Of a stretch of 64,000 nt of DNA, positions 1-9,915 are shown in pieces. The DNA is from Nocardia cyriacigeorgica (GTDB lineage Bacteria; Actinomycetota; Actinomycetes; Mycobacteriales; Mycobacteriaceae). The position numbers and the translations under genes were made by a program. Below the pieces are notes generated by a model. It did no database searches, was not told the origin of the DNA, and worked only from the letters and a program-made list of their open reading frames with translations. The first letter of the stretch is position 1; the number at the start of each line of letters is the position of its first letter. The DNA is taken from assembly GCF_010868145.1 (NCBI RefSeq), contig NZ_JAAGUY010000022.1, positions 26,720-90,719 on the forward strand, written 5' to 3'.

Positions 1-1
1 C

Positions 2-301
2 CCCGCGACCGTCGTCGAAATCGAGCGCCGCCGAGGCGAATTGGTGCTTGCGATCGACGACTGGGTGGTGCGCAACGTGCCCCAGCATCGGCTGGGCGCC
101 ACTCTGCATACCGAGACCATCGGCGCGGTGATCGACCGGCTGGCCGAATCATCGGTGCGCGCCCATCACGCGTTGATGACCCTCGACGCGCACGATGAGC
201 TGCTCCATATCGCCTGGCATCATCTGGCGGAGCTGGCCGACGCCTACGACGACCTGGTCCGCGACGTGCTGGCCGGACGGCGCAGACTTCCCGAATGGTG
301 A
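2..301 (+). CDS. DUF4254-like protein, C-terminal part (5' truncated by window edge)
   Basis: The frame is open from the window edge to TGA at 299-301, so the true start lies outside. About 100 residues are visible: a mostly helical acidic/basic protein with the stretch LHTETIGAVIDRLAESSVRA followed by a helix rich in His, Ala and Asp and ending LAGRRRLPEW. This pattern resembles actinobacterial DUF4254 proteins, of unknown function, often found near glycan or natural-product genes. The family call is from memory of the motif. Convergent with the ATPase gene that ends at 411. Confidence 0.55.
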   Translation, partial: PATVVEIERRRGELVLAIDDWVVRNVPQHRLGATLHTETIGAVIDRLAESSVRAHHALMTLDAHDELLHIAWHHLAELADAYDDLVRDVLAGRRRLPEW

Positions 302-410
302 GCTAGGCGTACCTCCGCATTCGCTGCGGCCATGCGCGGCTGACGACGGACTGCGTCCGGCAGCGCCCGCTAGCTGGGCCGCGGACGCTGTCGACCGGCC
401 GCCGCTCGCG

Positions 411-3400
411 TCAACCTCGATATCGACGGTGGTCGGTGGCGAAATCGTCCGCGACGGTTGCCGCGAGTTCCACATACGCCCGTTTTGTCTGTTTGTGTAG
501 CCGGTGTAGATCGATTTCCGCGCCCTCGGACATATGTGGGTCGAACGGGATGATGTGCACCGCGCGGCAGCGGGACAGGAAGTACTCACGCAATTGCTGG
601 ATGCCGACATTGGGTGAGCCGGAACGCGGAGAGTTGATCACCACCACCGCGTTTCGCACCAGATGGTCGTGGCCGTGCAGCGACAACCAGTCCAGCGTCG
701 CGGCCGCACTGCGGGCGCCGTCGATCGCGGGGGAGGAGATCAGCACCAGTGAATGCGCCAGCTCCAGCACGCCCGCCATCGCCGAGTGCATCAGACCGGT
801 GCCGCAGTCGGTGAGGATGATGTTGTAGAAGCGCTGCAGAATACGCGCCACCGAGCGATATTCGTCCTCGTTGAATGCCTCGGACGCCGCCGGATCACGT
901 TCACTGGCAAGCACTTCCAGCCGACTGGTGGCCTGCGAGGTATGCCTGCGGACATCGGAATAGCGCTGGATCGAAGAATCGAGCAGCAGATCACGCACCG
1001 TCGACCGGGTCTGCAGCGGCACCCGCTGCGACAACGTCCCGAAGTCCGGGTTCGCGTCGACGGCGATCACCCGGTCGCCACGGATCGAGGCGAAGGTGGA
1101 GCCGATACCCATTGTGGTCGTGGTCTTTCCGACGCCACCCTTCAGGGAGAGCACCGCGATGCGGTAATCGCCGCGCACCGGCTGCCGGATACGGGCTACC
1201 AACTCCTGGAGCCTGCGCTCCTCGGCAGACATGCCCGGATTGATGGCGCCGCCGGAGACATGATGTACGGCCTTACGCCAGCCCGAGCCTGCCGCTTTCT
1301 TGGTCGCGCGCCCGCGGATCGGCACGTTGTCCAGCGAAGGGGACATCCCGGGCTGCTGCCCTTGGCCGCCCTGCCACTGTTCCTGCGGCGGTCCCTGGTC
1401 GGCGGGTCCACGCCACTGTTGCTGTGGTGGGCCCGAATGCTGGGGCGCCACCGGATGCTGTGGCATCGAATGATGTTGGGGTGCCGAGTGCGGTGGGGTG
1501 GGGTGCGATGCGTCCGGATGCTGCTGTGGGCCTGGTGCCTGTGCATAACCGTGCGGACCTGGCATCTGGGCGCTCGGGGCATGCATGCCGGCCTGGTTGC
1601 GTGGTCCCGGCTGTGGGGGCGTGTCCGGCCCTGGTGCGACGGGGCTCTGCCACTGTGGAGCCGGGGGTTGCGCCGGACGACCCTGCTGGTCAGCAGGGGT
1701 TTGCCCGCTCTGCCACTGTTCCGGGGCAGGATTCGCCTCGCGGCCGGCCCCGTCGAAGGCGCGCAGTGGCTGGGCTGCCAACGCTGCTCGCAGTGCGGCG
1801 TCCGCGCCGGATTGCGCGGTGCGCCGCTGCTGTTTCGGCGCCGGGTTCGGCGCCGGCTCGGTACCGGTGACCGGTGCGGGCGGATGGGGCAGCCGATGAT
1901 CGAAGCCCGAGGTGTGGGCAGCCGGCCCGGCGTGCGGTCCCCGCGCTCGATCCGGGGTATCGCTGTGCGGCGGTACGGAGCCGTCCGTTGCGCTGAATTG
2001 TTGTCCTGCCTGCTGCTCGCGCGGCTGCGGCGGTAGGTCGGCGCCCGTGGCGACCGAACGCGGCGCCTGTTCCTCTAATGACGCGTTGGCGGGTTGGGAC
2101 TCGACCTCGGCCGCCAAGCGGTGACGACCGCGCGTGACCGACACGGCGTCGTCTGCCGGGTCGAGCCGACCGGCCTCGGCACGGTTCCGGTCGCCGACGT
2201 TCTCGGCGGGTCCGGCCTTGGCGTGCTGGGTGTCGGGCTCGAGGGTCGGCGTGCCGGGTCCCGAATGTGCCGACGAGGCCGAGGAACTCGTGGCGAGCTG
2301 AGGATCGCTCGTGTGTACGTCCGCCGGCGCGTTGTTCGGGCGGAGGGCCGGTGCCGACTCATCGGCCGGAACCGCCGCCCGCGGCTCGTCGGCGGGCTCG
2401 GCCGGTGCAGAGTCGGCCGGGTGTGCGGATGCGCGCGCCTCGGATTCGCCGGGCGCGGCCGGCAGGTCCGGCAGCCGCTGCAGCGGACGCTGGGCAGTGG
2501 GCTGCTCGGGCGCGGTCGTCGGTCCGAGCCACGCCGGTGGAGCATCGGTCGTGGTGGCCGAGTCGGAGGCAGTAGGCGCCGAGACGGAATCGACGGGGCG
2601 CGAGTCGGTCGCATTCGACGGCCGAGCTGTCTCGACGGCTTGCGGTGCCTCCGGCGTCGTGCCGCCGTCGACACTCGGCTCGCTGTCGCCGCGTGGTCCT
2701 TCCAACCACGACGGCGGTTCGGTCGCGTTGTGCGACCCACCGGTCGCAGGCCCCTGGTCAGCATGTGGTGCCTGAGCCGCACTGTCGATGGGCGGAGCCT
2801 GCGGCTCGGGTTGCCCCGCATCGAAGTCGGGCCGCGGCCGCGGAGTCTGCTGATCGGGCATCGAGGTCTCGCGCCGTGACGCGGCCGCGGATTCCGCCGA
2901 AACGCCGATGGACGGCTCCACGGGCGGCGGGACCGGCTGTCCTGCGCTGCTTCCGGCATTCGGATGTGGCGCAGGGGTTCGGCCGTCGACCGGGCTCGGT
3001 CGTTCCGGCTGCTGGGGTGCGACCGGCTGGGGCGGCGCGACGGGAGGCTGAGGCGGAGTGACAGGAGTTCGCGGCGGTGTCGTCGCGGCCTGCGGTGGAG
3101 CAACCGGAGCCTGCGGTGGGGGTGGCGGGGGCAGATCCGGGCGCGGGCCCAGATGCACCGTCGCCTCGGTCGAGACGGGCGCCTGATCGGCCGGGACTTG
3201 CGGCGGGCGCGGGCCGAGCGGCCGGAAGTCGGCAGGCGGTTCGCTCGGGGTGCGGGTGGGCAGGTGCGGTGCCGGACGCTCGCCGGTCTGCGCGGGACCC
3301 TGTTGCCAGGAGTTGTCGGGTGCCGGATGGTACGGCTGTTGCTGGGCCGGGGCCGACTGGTAGGGGTCGGCCGGGCGAGTATTCGGGCCTTGCGGGCGGT

Positions 3401-3863
3401 CCGAGGGGCCGTAGTCGGAGGGTGCCGGGCGCTGCTCGGGCATCGGCGCGCTCTGCCACCGGTCACCCGGTCCGTCGGTGTTCACCGGCGGGTTCGACCA
3501 CTGATCACCGGGTCGGTCGGTCTGGTGCGGCGGGTTCGACCACTGATCGTTCGGGGGCGGTGCGCGGTGCCCGGTGTCGGCCTCGTCGTCGAACTGATCG
3601 GCGACCCGCTGATCCTCGTTCTTGTCGCGGCGCCAGGGCTTGCGCTTCTTCTCCTTGCGCGGGCCGGGCGCATCGGAACGGTCGGCTTCGGGAGCGGGCC
3701 GCTTGAACCTCCGCTTGGGCGCGGGGGTGTCGGAGATCAAATCGTCGTGCGGAAGGTTCTCGACCGGTGGCGCATGGTAATCGGTCTGCTGGCCGACCTG
3801 GGTGACCTCGCTGTCGGAGAGCCACGGTGGCAGCATGGGGAGGCCGTCATTGCTGCGGCTCAC
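411..3863 (-). CDS. Large Pro-rich MinD/ParA-type ATPase (EspI-like)
   Basis: 1150 residues from a GTG start. The first ~860 residues are low-complexity and rich in Pro, Gln, Ala and Ser, with scattered aromatic repeats such as DQWSNPP and QWQS and a basic patch near residue 50-80. The last ~245 residues form a MinD/ParA P-loop ATPase with a deviant Walker A, KGGVGKTT, at about 908-915, then VDANPDFG and TDCGTG. Mycobacterial EspI (ESX-1) has this same plan of disordered Pro-rich tail plus ParA-like ATPase, and such proteins accompany type VII secretion loci. It stands alone, divergent from infA. A role in positioning or regulating secretion is inference. The long antisense frames over it are composition artefacts. 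Confidence 0.8.
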
Positions 3864-3984
3864 GCATCCCCCCTCTGATGTGCTGGACCTCGGACAGCGG
3901 TCAGTTTACGCGACAGCCGGGTCCCGGCGCGGGGCAGGCGATGCGTCATTGGGAAGGCGTACGACGCCGCGTGCGGGGCGCGTT

Positions 3985-4013
3985 TTGCCCGATCCGACGC
4001 GTGCCGGTAAGCT
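3985..4013 (+). promoter_or_regulatory. Probable sigma-70-type promoter of the infA ribosomal operon
   Basis: TTGCCC at 3985-3990, a 17-base spacer and TAAGCT at 4008-4013 fit the primary-sigma consensus of actinobacteria. It is placed in the 274-base gap upstream of infA and would give a leader of about 120 bases. Confidence 0.5.
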
Positions 4014-4137
4014 TGAGCGGCGGTGCACCTATGCGCCGACTGTTTGCGTGCGACCGGTCAGTTCACGACCGACCAGTTTCATCAGGACAGTTACCACCAA
4101 TCAGACCAGGTTGAGCATAACCGGGATCGCGGAGGAC

Positions 4138-4359
4138 ATGGCGAAGAAGGACGGGGCCATCGAGGTCGAGGGTCGAGTTGTCGAGCCGCTGCCCAATGCG
4201 ATGTTCCGGATCGAGCTCGAGAACGGGCACAAGGTTCTCGCGCACATCAGCGGCAAGATGCGGCAGCACTACATCCGCATCCTGCCTGAGGACCGCGTTG
4301 TCGTCGAGCTTTCGCCCTACGACTTGTCCCGCGGCCGCATCGTTTACCGCTACAAGTGA
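4138..4359 (+). CDS. infA: Translation initiation factor IF-1
   Basis: 73 residues, the standard length. The protein is a single S1/OB-fold: [14 protein letters not shown] at the start, then a conserved core with [12 protein letters not shown] and the ending GRIVYRYK. It binds the 30S A site during initiation with IF-2 and IF-3. The start at 4138 is preceded by GGAGG only a few bases away and gives the family N terminus; longer in-frame upstream starts are not needed. First gene of the infA-rpmJ-rpsM-rpsK-rpsD-rpoA-rplQ block. Confidence 0.97.
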
Positions 4360-4462
4360 GTGGGTGCGCCGCGAGCGCACCCCCGAAGATTTCCCCGGTC
4401 GTGCCCGGCCGGGGACAACTGTGTTCCCACCCAGGTGCGAACACCAACAAGATTGGACGGAC

Positions 4463-4576
4463 GTGAAGGTTCAGCCGAGCGTCAAGAAGATCTGCGAGAA
4501 GTGCAAGGTGATCCGCCGTAACGGCCGGGTCATGGTGATCTGCGAGAACCTGCGTCACAAGCAGCGTCAGGGCTGA
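4463..4576 (+). CDS. rpmJ: 50S ribosomal protein L36
   Basis: 37 residues from a GTG start, MKVQPSVKKICEKCKVIRR, with the zinc-binding Cys/His set of the C+ form of L36 (Cys11, Cys14, Cys27, His32). It lies 103 bases after infA and 217 bases before rpsM. The gap after it shows no gene. It is the short, zinc-containing paralogue expected in the main ribosomal operon. Confidence 0.95.
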   Translation: MKVQPSVKKICEKCKVIRRNGRVMVICENLRHKQRQG

Positions 4577-4793
4577 CACCAGCCAAGCACCGAACGCGGT
4601 TCGGATTGGCACACCAATTGAATGGGGCGAGCGTGACTCGCCCGCGAAGAACTCCCAGATCCAGCCGTGCACTGTGGAATTTCGGGTTCACCCCCGAGGT
4701 GCGCGTGCCAACCCCCGGTACGGAGGCCGGGGCCCCGCCACGACGAGGGGACGGACAGGGAGCAGACCTCCGCAACGATTAAGGAACTGCCAC

Positions 4794-5165
4794 ATGGCAC
4801 GTCTCATGGGCGTCGACCTCCCGCGCGAAAAGCGCATGGAGATCGCACTGACCTACATTTTCGGTATCGGCCGTACCCGCGCCAAGGAAATCCTGGCGGC
4901 GACCTCGGTCAGCCCGGATCTGCGGTCGAAGGATCTGACCGACGACGACCTGACCAAGCTCCGCGACTACATCGAAGCGTCGGAGTTCAAGGTCGAGGGT
5001 GACCTGCGCCGTGAGGTGCAGGCCGACATTCGTCGCAAGATCGAGATCGGCTGCTACCAGGGCCTGCGTCACCGTCGCCACCTTCCGGTGCGCGGCCAGC
5101 GCACCAAGACCAACGCGCGTACGCGTAAGGGTCCGAAGAAGACCGTCGCCGGCAAGAAGAAGTAG
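4794..5165 (+). CDS. rpsM: 30S ribosomal protein S13
   Basis: 123 residues, full length. It starts MARLMGVDLPREKRMEIALT, contains the helix-turn-helix GIGRTRAKEIL, and ends in the basic tail TRKGPKKTVAGKKK that contacts the P-site tRNA. The start at 4794 has AAGGA upstream; the in-frame extension to 4674 is rejected because it is not conserved in S13. It lies nine bases before rpsK, so the two are cotranscribed. Confidence 0.97.
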   Translation: MARLMGVDLPREKRMEIALTYIFGIGRTRAKEILAATSVSPDLRSKDLTDDDLTKLRDYIEASEFKVEGDLRREVQADIRRKIEIGCYQGLRHRRHLPVRGQRTKTNARTRKGPKKTVAGKKK

Positions 5166-5174
5166 GGATAACCG

Positions 5175-5588
5175 ATGCCTCCGAAGTCACGGGCCTCCGG
5201 CCCCAAGAAGACCCAGAAGTCGCGTCGCCGGGAAAAGAAGAACGTCCCGCACGGTCACGCGCACATCAAGTCCACGTTCAACAACACGATCGTGTCGATC
5301 ACCGATCCGTCCGGCAACGTCATCTCCTGGGCGTCCTCGGGCCACGTCGGTTTCAAGGGCTCGCGCAAGTCGACTCCGTTCGCCGCGCAGCTCGCCGCCG
5401 AGAACGCTGCCCGCAAGGCGCAGGAGAACGGCGTCAAGAAGGTCGACGTGTTCGTCAAGGGCCCGGGTTCGGGCCGCGAGACCGCGATCCGTTCGCTGCA
5501 GGCCGCAGGCCTGGAAGTGGGCACGATCTCCGATGTCACCCCGCAGCCGCACAACGGCTGCCGTCCGCCCAAGCGGCGTCGCGTCTAA
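5175..5588 (+). CDS. rpsK: 30S ribosomal protein S11
   Basis: 137 residues. A basic N-terminal tail (KKTQKSRRREKKNVPHG) is followed by the S11 core with IKSTFNNTIVSITD and the C-terminal DVTPQPHNGCRPPKRRRV signature. It sits on the platform of the 30S subunit beside the mRNA exit. It is tightly spaced after rpsM and 22 bases before rpsD. Confidence 0.97.
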   Translation: MPPKSRASGPKKTQKSRRREKKNVPHGHAHIKSTFNNTIVSITDPSGNVISWASSGHVGFKGSRKSTPFAAQLAAENAARKAQENGVKKVDVFVKGPGSGRETAIRSLQAAGLEVGTISDVTPQPHNGCRPPKRRRV

Positions 5589-5610
5589 CGGGAAAGGAAG
5601 GTAGACCACA

Positions 5611-6216
5611 ATGGCCCGTTACACCGGACCCGCAACGCGCAAGAGCCGTCGCCTCCGCGTCGACCTGGTCGGCGGCGACCAGGCGTTCGAACGTCGCCCC
5701 TACCCGCCCGGCCAGCACGGCCGTGCGCGGATCAAGGAGAGCGAATACCTGCTCCAGCTGCAGGAGAAGCAGAAGGCTCGCTTCTCCTACGGCGTGATGG
5801 AGAAGCAGTTCCGCCGGTACTACGAAGAGGCCAACCGCCTCAAGGGCAAGACCGGTGACAACCTGCTTCGCCTGCTCGAGACCCGTCTGGACAACGTCGT
5901 GTACCGCGCCGGTCTGGCGCGCACCCGTCGCCAGGCCCGCCAGCTGGTCAGCCACGGCCACTTCCTGGTGAACAACCGGAAGGTGGATGTTCCCTCCTTC
6001 CGCGTCACCCAGTACGACATCATCGATGTCAAGGAGAAGTCGCTGGGCACGCTGCCGTTCCAGGTGGCGCGCGAGACCGTCGGTGACCGTCCGGTCCCCG
6101 GCTGGCTCCAGGTCATCCCTGGCCGCCTGCGCATCCTGGTTCACCAGGAGCCCGAGCGCGCCCAGATCGATGTGCCGCTGCAGGAACAGCTGATCGTCGA
6201 GTACTACTCGAAGTAA
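5611..6216 (+). CDS. rpsD: 30S ribosomal protein S4
   Basis: 201 residues, family length. The N terminus MARYTGPATRKSRRLRVDLV and the S4 RNA-binding domain (about residues 90-155, ETRLDNVVYRAGLARTRRQA) are clear. It is a primary assembly protein binding 16S rRNA. A good ribosome site (AAAGGAAGG) lies eight bases before the ATG. This is the S4 form without the N-terminal zinc cysteines. Confidence 0.97.
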   Translation: MARYTGPATRKSRRLRVDLVGGDQAFERRPYPPGQHGRARIKESEYLLQLQEKQKARFSYGVMEKQFRRYYEEANRLKGKTGDNLLRLLETRLDNVVYRAGLARTRRQARQLVSHGHFLVNNRKVDVPSFRVTQYDIIDVKEKSLGTLPFQVARETVGDRPVPGWLQVIPGRLRILVHQEPERAQIDVPLQEQLIVEYYSK

Positions 6217-6318
6217 CGGCTGAGCCGCTGGTGCTCGATCGCCCACCTACGGGCGGTCGAGCACAACCCCTGAGACGAGGCGTCAAATAGCGGGCGCCCA
6301 AAAAGGAGGATGATCCAT

Positions 6319-7377
6319 ATGCTGATTTCCCAGCGTCCGACCCTGACCGAAGAGGTCGTGGCGGAGAACCGCTCGAAGTTCACCATCGAACCCCTCGAGC
6401 CGGGCTTCGGTTACACCCTCGGCAACTCGCTGCGCCGTACCCTGCTGTCCTCGATTCCGGGGGCCGCGGTGACGAGCATCCGTATCGACGGCGTCCTGCA
6501 CGAGTTCACCACCGTCCCCGGTGTGAAGGAGGATGTCACCGACATCATCCTGAACCTCAAGGGTCTGGTCGTGTCCTCGGAGGAGGACGAGCCGGTCACC
6601 ATGTACCTGCGCAAGCAGGGCCCGGGGACCGTCACCGCCGATGACATCGTCCCGCCGGCCGGCGTCGTCGTGCACAACCCGGACATGCACATCGCCACCC
6701 TGAACGACAAGGGCAAGCTCGAGATCGAGCTCGTCGTCGAGCGCGGTCGCGGTTATGTCCCGGCGGTGCAGAACAAGGCGTCCGGTGCGGAAATCGGCCG
6801 GATCCCGGTGGACTCGATCTACTCCCCGGTGCTCAAGGTGACCTACAAGGTCGAGGCCACCCGTGTCGAGCAGCGCACCGACTTCGACCGGCTCATCCTG
6901 GACGTGGAGACCAAGAACTCCATCAGCGCCAGGGACGCGCTCGCCTCGGCGGGCAAGACCCTGGTCGAGCTCTTCGGCCTGGCCCGTGAGCTGAACGTCG
7001 AAGCCGAAGGCATCGAGATCGGCCCCTCGCCGGCCGAGGCGGATCACATCGCCTCGTTCGGTCTGCCGATCGAGGATCTCGACCTGACGGTCCGGTCCTA
7101 CAACTGCCTCAAGCGCGAGGGTGTGCACACCGTCGGCGAGCTGGTCGCACGCACCGAATCGGATCTGCTGGACATCCGTAACTTCGGCCAGAAGTCCATC
7201 GACGAGGTCAAGGTCAAGCTGCACGCGCTCGGCCTCTCGCTCAAGGACAGCCCGGCCTCGTTCGACCCCTCCAGTGTGGTGGGTTACGACGCGGCCACCG
7301 GTACCTGGTCCGACAGCGGCAATTTCAGCGACAACGATGGCGGCGAGCAGGACTACGCCGAAACCGAACAGCTCTAG
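6319..7377 (+). CDS. rpoA: RNA polymerase alpha subunit
   Basis: 352 residues. Residues 1-230 form the dimerising N-terminal domain (EPLEPGFGYTLGNSLRRTLL, which contacts beta), and about 255-315 the C-terminal domain (FGLPIEDLDLTVRSYNCLKR, IRNFGQKSIDEV) that binds UP elements and activators. The tail is acidic. Two in-frame ATGs exist, at 6310 and 6319. AAAAGGAGG directly abuts the first and is about nine bases before the second, so 6319 is chosen; it also gives the conserved MLISQRPTLTEE start. Confidence 0.97.
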   Translation: MLISQRPTLTEEVVAENRSKFTIEPLEPGFGYTLGNSLRRTLLSSIPGAAVTSIRIDGVLHEFTTVPGVKEDVTDIILNLKGLVVSSEEDEPVTMYLRKQGPGTVTADDIVPPAGVVVHNPDMHIATLNDKGKLEIELVVERGRGYVPAVQNKASGAEIGRIPVDSIYSPVLKVTYKVEATRVEQRTDFDRLILDVETKNSISARDALASAGKTLVELFGLARELNVEAEGIEIGPSPAEADHIASFGLPIEDLDLTVRSYNCLKREGVHTVGELVARTESDLLDIRNFGQKSIDEVKVKLHALGLSLKDSPASFDPSSVVGYDAATGTWSDSGNFSDNDGGEQDYAETEQL

Positions 7378-7426
7378 GCCTCTGGGGTAGGCGCCCCGGA
7401 ACGGCCTCACACAAGGAGAACCAACA

Positions 7427-7951
7427 ATGCCCAAGCCCAAGAAGGGTGCCCGCTTCGGCGGGTCGGCGTCGCACCAGAAGGCGATCTTCGCCAATCTGGC
7501 TACGGCGCTCTTCGAGCACGGTCGGATCACGACCACCGAGGCCAAGGCCAAGGCGCTGCGCCCGTACGCCGAGAAGCTTGTCACCAAGGCGAAGGGCGGC
7601 ACCCTTGCCGACCGTCGCGAGGTGCTCAAGGTGATCCGCAACAAGGACATCGTGCACTCGCTCTTCGCCGAGATCGGTCCCTCGTTCGAGGGTCGCGAGG
7701 GTGGCTACACCCGCATCATCAAGGCGATGCCCCGCAAGGGTGACAACGCTCCGATGGCGATCATCGAGCTGGTCCGCGGCGAGACCGTGACCAAGGAAGC
7801 CGATCGCGCCCGTCGCGTTGCCGCGTCCAAGCAGGCCGAGGCGCCCGTCGCCGAAGCTGCCGAGGACACGGCCGCCGAGGCTGCCGAGGAGAAGGCTGAG
7901 GCTCCCGAGGCCGAGGCCACCGCGGACGAGAAGGCCGACGACAAGGCGTGA
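7427..7951 (+). CDS. rplQ: 50S ribosomal protein L17
   Basis: 174 residues. The L17 core covers residues 1-120 (PKPKKGARFGGSASHQKAIF, then the helix KALRPYAEKLVTKAK). After about residue 125 there is a ~50-residue Ala/Glu tail, typical of actinobacterial L17 and probably unstructured. AAGGAG precedes the start. Last gene before a strong intrinsic terminator. Confidence 0.96.
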   Translation: MPKPKKGARFGGSASHQKAIFANLATALFEHGRITTTEAKAKALRPYAEKLVTKAKGGTLADRREVLKVIRNKDIVHSLFAEIGPSFEGREGGYTRIIKAMPRKGDNAPMAIIELVRGETVTKEADRARRVAASKQAEAPVAEAAEDTAAEAAEEKAEAPEAEATADEKADDKA

Positions 7952-7998
7952 GTCGTGATCCCGGTTCGCCGGGATACGCGCGACGCGTTGAATACGCC

Positions 7999-8046
7999 GA
8001 ACGAGCCCGCCTACCCGTTCCCGGGTGGGCGGGCTCGTTCATTTTT
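7999..8046 (+). terminator. Intrinsic terminator after rplQ
   Basis: A 19-base stem, 7999-8017 pairing with 8022-8040, has one T:G wobble, a four-base loop TTCC and a T-rich run ATTTTT at once downstream. This is a classic rho-independent terminator. Its T run ends two bases before the truA ribosome-binding site, so truA would depend on readthrough or on its own promoter. Confidence 0.92.
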
Positions 8047-8059
8047 CGAGGAGGCCGTG

Positions 8060-8917
8060 GTGAACGGGCAGGATGGGAATGAGGTCGAGGCGCCGGAGAC
8101 CGCCCGGTTCCGGCTCGACATCAGCTATGACGGTACGGAGTTCATCGGCTGGGCCCGTCAGCCCGGACTGCGCACCGTGCAGGGCGTGCTCGAGGAATCC
8201 CTGGGCAAGGTGCTGCGGGAGACGGTCCAGTTGACTGTGGCCGGGCGCACCGACGCGGGTGTGCACGCCGAAGGTCAGGTCGCTCATTTCGACACCACCG
8301 CAGAGATCGACACAGCCAAACTCGTCCACCGCATGGCCCGATTCCTGCCGAAGGATGTGCGCCTCAAGGACATTCGCGTGGCGCCGGCTGATTTCGACGC
8401 CCGTTTCTCGGCCATCCGCCGCCACTACGCCTACCGGCTGACCACCGCCCGCTACGGCGCCGAACCCCTGCAGGCCCGCGGCGTGGTGCCGTGCCGCCCC
8501 GAGGTAGATCTGCAGGCCATGCGTGCTGCCTCGCGAAACCTGCTCGGACTGCACGATTTCGCCGCCTTCTGCCGCAGGCGTGAGGGCGCGACTACTGTGC
8601 GTGAACTGCAGCGATTCGAATGGACCCGCGAGGGCGATCTGCTGACCGCCTATGTCAGCGCGGACGCGTTCTGCTGGTCGATGGTGCGCAGCCTGGTGGG
8701 TGCGATCCTGGCGGTGGGGGAGGGGCGCCGGACGCCGGAGTGGACGGCCGAGCTGCTGAACGAGCGCAGCCGTTCCAGCGCCGTGACGGTGGCACCCGCC
8801 CATGGGCTGAGCCTGATTGCCGTCGACTATCCGGCCGATGCCGATCTGGCGGCACGCAACGCGCAGACCCGGGAGCTGCGGACGGTTCCCGTGGAGGGCG
8901 GTTGCTGCGGCAGCTGA
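8060..8917 (+). CDS. truA: tRNA pseudouridine(38-40) synthase TruA
   Basis: 285 residues. It converts uridines 38-40 of the tRNA anticodon stem to pseudouridine. The catalytic motif AGRTDAGVHA is present with Asp65, and the family's RHYAYRL and FCWSMVR motifs follow. Tandem in-frame GTGs at 8057 and 8060 both follow CGAGGAGG; 8060 has the better spacing. The open frame continues upstream through the terminator, which argues against an earlier start. Located after rplQ, as in mycobacteria. Confidence 0.94.
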   Translation: MNGQDGNEVEAPETARFRLDISYDGTEFIGWARQPGLRTVQGVLEESLGKVLRETVQLTVAGRTDAGVHAEGQVAHFDTTAEIDTAKLVHRMARFLPKDVRLKDIRVAPADFDARFSAIRRHYAYRLTTARYGAEPLQARGVVPCRPEVDLQAMRAASRNLLGLHDFAAFCRRREGATTVRELQRFEWTREGDLLTAYVSADAFCWSMVRSLVGAILAVGEGRRTPEWTAELLNERSRSSAVTVAPAHGLSLIAVDYPADADLAARNAQTRELRTVPVEGGCCGS

Positions 8918-8963
8918 ACGAGCCGCGGAAATAAACTCGCCCGCACCGTAGTTCGCTCCGAGC

Positions 8964-9794
8964 ATGACGATCGATGGTCTCGGACGGTTCGGTGTATGGC
9001 GTGGCTACCAGGGATTCACGCCCGAGGATGCGAGGGAACTGGAGGGACTCGGCTACAGCACGCTGTGGCTGGGCGGCTCACCACCCGCCGATCTGCCGGT
9101 GATCGAAGACCTGCTGGCAGCCACCGAGGCGCTGCACGTCGGCACCAGCATCGTCAACATCTGGACGGCTCCCGCGGCCGAGGTCGCCGCCTCGTTCCAC
9201 CGCATCGAAGCCCGGTTCCCCGGGCGCTTCCTGCTCGGCATCGGAGCAGGCCATCCCGAGTTCAACGGCCCCTACCGCAAGCCGTACGACGCGCTGGTCG
9301 AATACCTCGACGAGCTGGATGAAGCCGGTGTCCCGCAGGAGCGTCGCGCGCTGGCCGCACTCGGGCCGCGGGTGCTGAAACTGGCCGCCGACCGCACCGC
9401 GGGCGCCCTGCCGTACCTGGTCCCGCCTGCGCACACCGCGTCGGCCCGAGAGGCCCTCGGCCCGGCCCTGCTCGCCGTCGAGCACAAGGTTGTCCTGGAC
9501 GATGACGCCAACCGTGCCCGTACGACGGCTCGCCCTGCCGTGCAGATGTACCTGGGCCTCGGCAATTACGTCCGCAATCTGCGCCGGTTCGGTTTCAGCG
9601 AATCCGATGTGACCGCACCCGGTACCGATGACCTGATCGACGCACTCGCCCTGCACGGCTCGGCGGCCGTGGTGGCCGAGCGGCTGCGTGCCCACCTGGA
9701 GGCGGGCGCCGACCATATCGCGGTCCAGCCGCTCGGCGCGGACTACATGGCCGATCTGCGGACGTTGGCGCCTGCTCTGATCCACCCGGCCTGA
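8964..9794 (+). CDS. LLM-class F420-dependent oxidoreductase (TIGR03620-like)
   Basis: 276 residues of the luciferase-like (beta/alpha)8 barrel family. GLGYSTLWLGGSP near the N terminus, VGTSIVNIWTA in strand 3-4, and FPGRFLLGIGAGHPE are diagnostic of actinobacterial F420-type oxidoreductases. These reduce or oxidise substrates with coenzyme F420; the substrate cannot be inferred. There is no clear Shine-Dalgarno. TAGTTC lies about nine bases before the ATG, so a very short leader is possible. Stands alone between truA and the MFS carrier. Confidence 0.82.
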   Translation: MTIDGLGRFGVWRGYQGFTPEDARELEGLGYSTLWLGGSPPADLPVIEDLLAATEALHVGTSIVNIWTAPAAEVAASFHRIEARFPGRFLLGIGAGHPEFNGPYRKPYDALVEYLDELDEAGVPQERRALAALGPRVLKLAADRTAGALPYLVPPAHTASAREALGPALLAVEHKVVLDDDANRARTTARPAVQMYLGLGNYVRNLRRFGFSESDVTAPGTDDLIDALALHGSAAVVAERLRAHLEAGADHIAVQPLGADYMADLRTLAPALIHPA

Positions 9795-9915
9795 GTCCGG
9801 CGGAATCGTCCTAAGAGACGGTTAGGAACGGACCCGTAGCCTTCCCTGGACCCTGTGACTGCCGACACAGTGGTCTCCGACGGTGCAATGCCGCGCCGAT
9901 AGAGGAGGGCTTCAG

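Noticed and set aside
753..3878. Several long plus-strand frames across the Pro-rich ATPase gene
   Set aside because: They run antisense to a clear ATPase. The region is extremely GC-rich and Pro/Arg-rich, so open frames arise by chance; none has recognisable domains.
6283..7650. 455-residue minus-strand frame
   Set aside because: Antisense to rpoA and the beginning of rplQ; a codon-bias artefact.
9800..9840. Short dyad TCCTAA...TTAGGA upstream of the MFS gene
   Set aside because: Six-base arms only, likely chance; no clear promoter around it. Not enough to call an operator.
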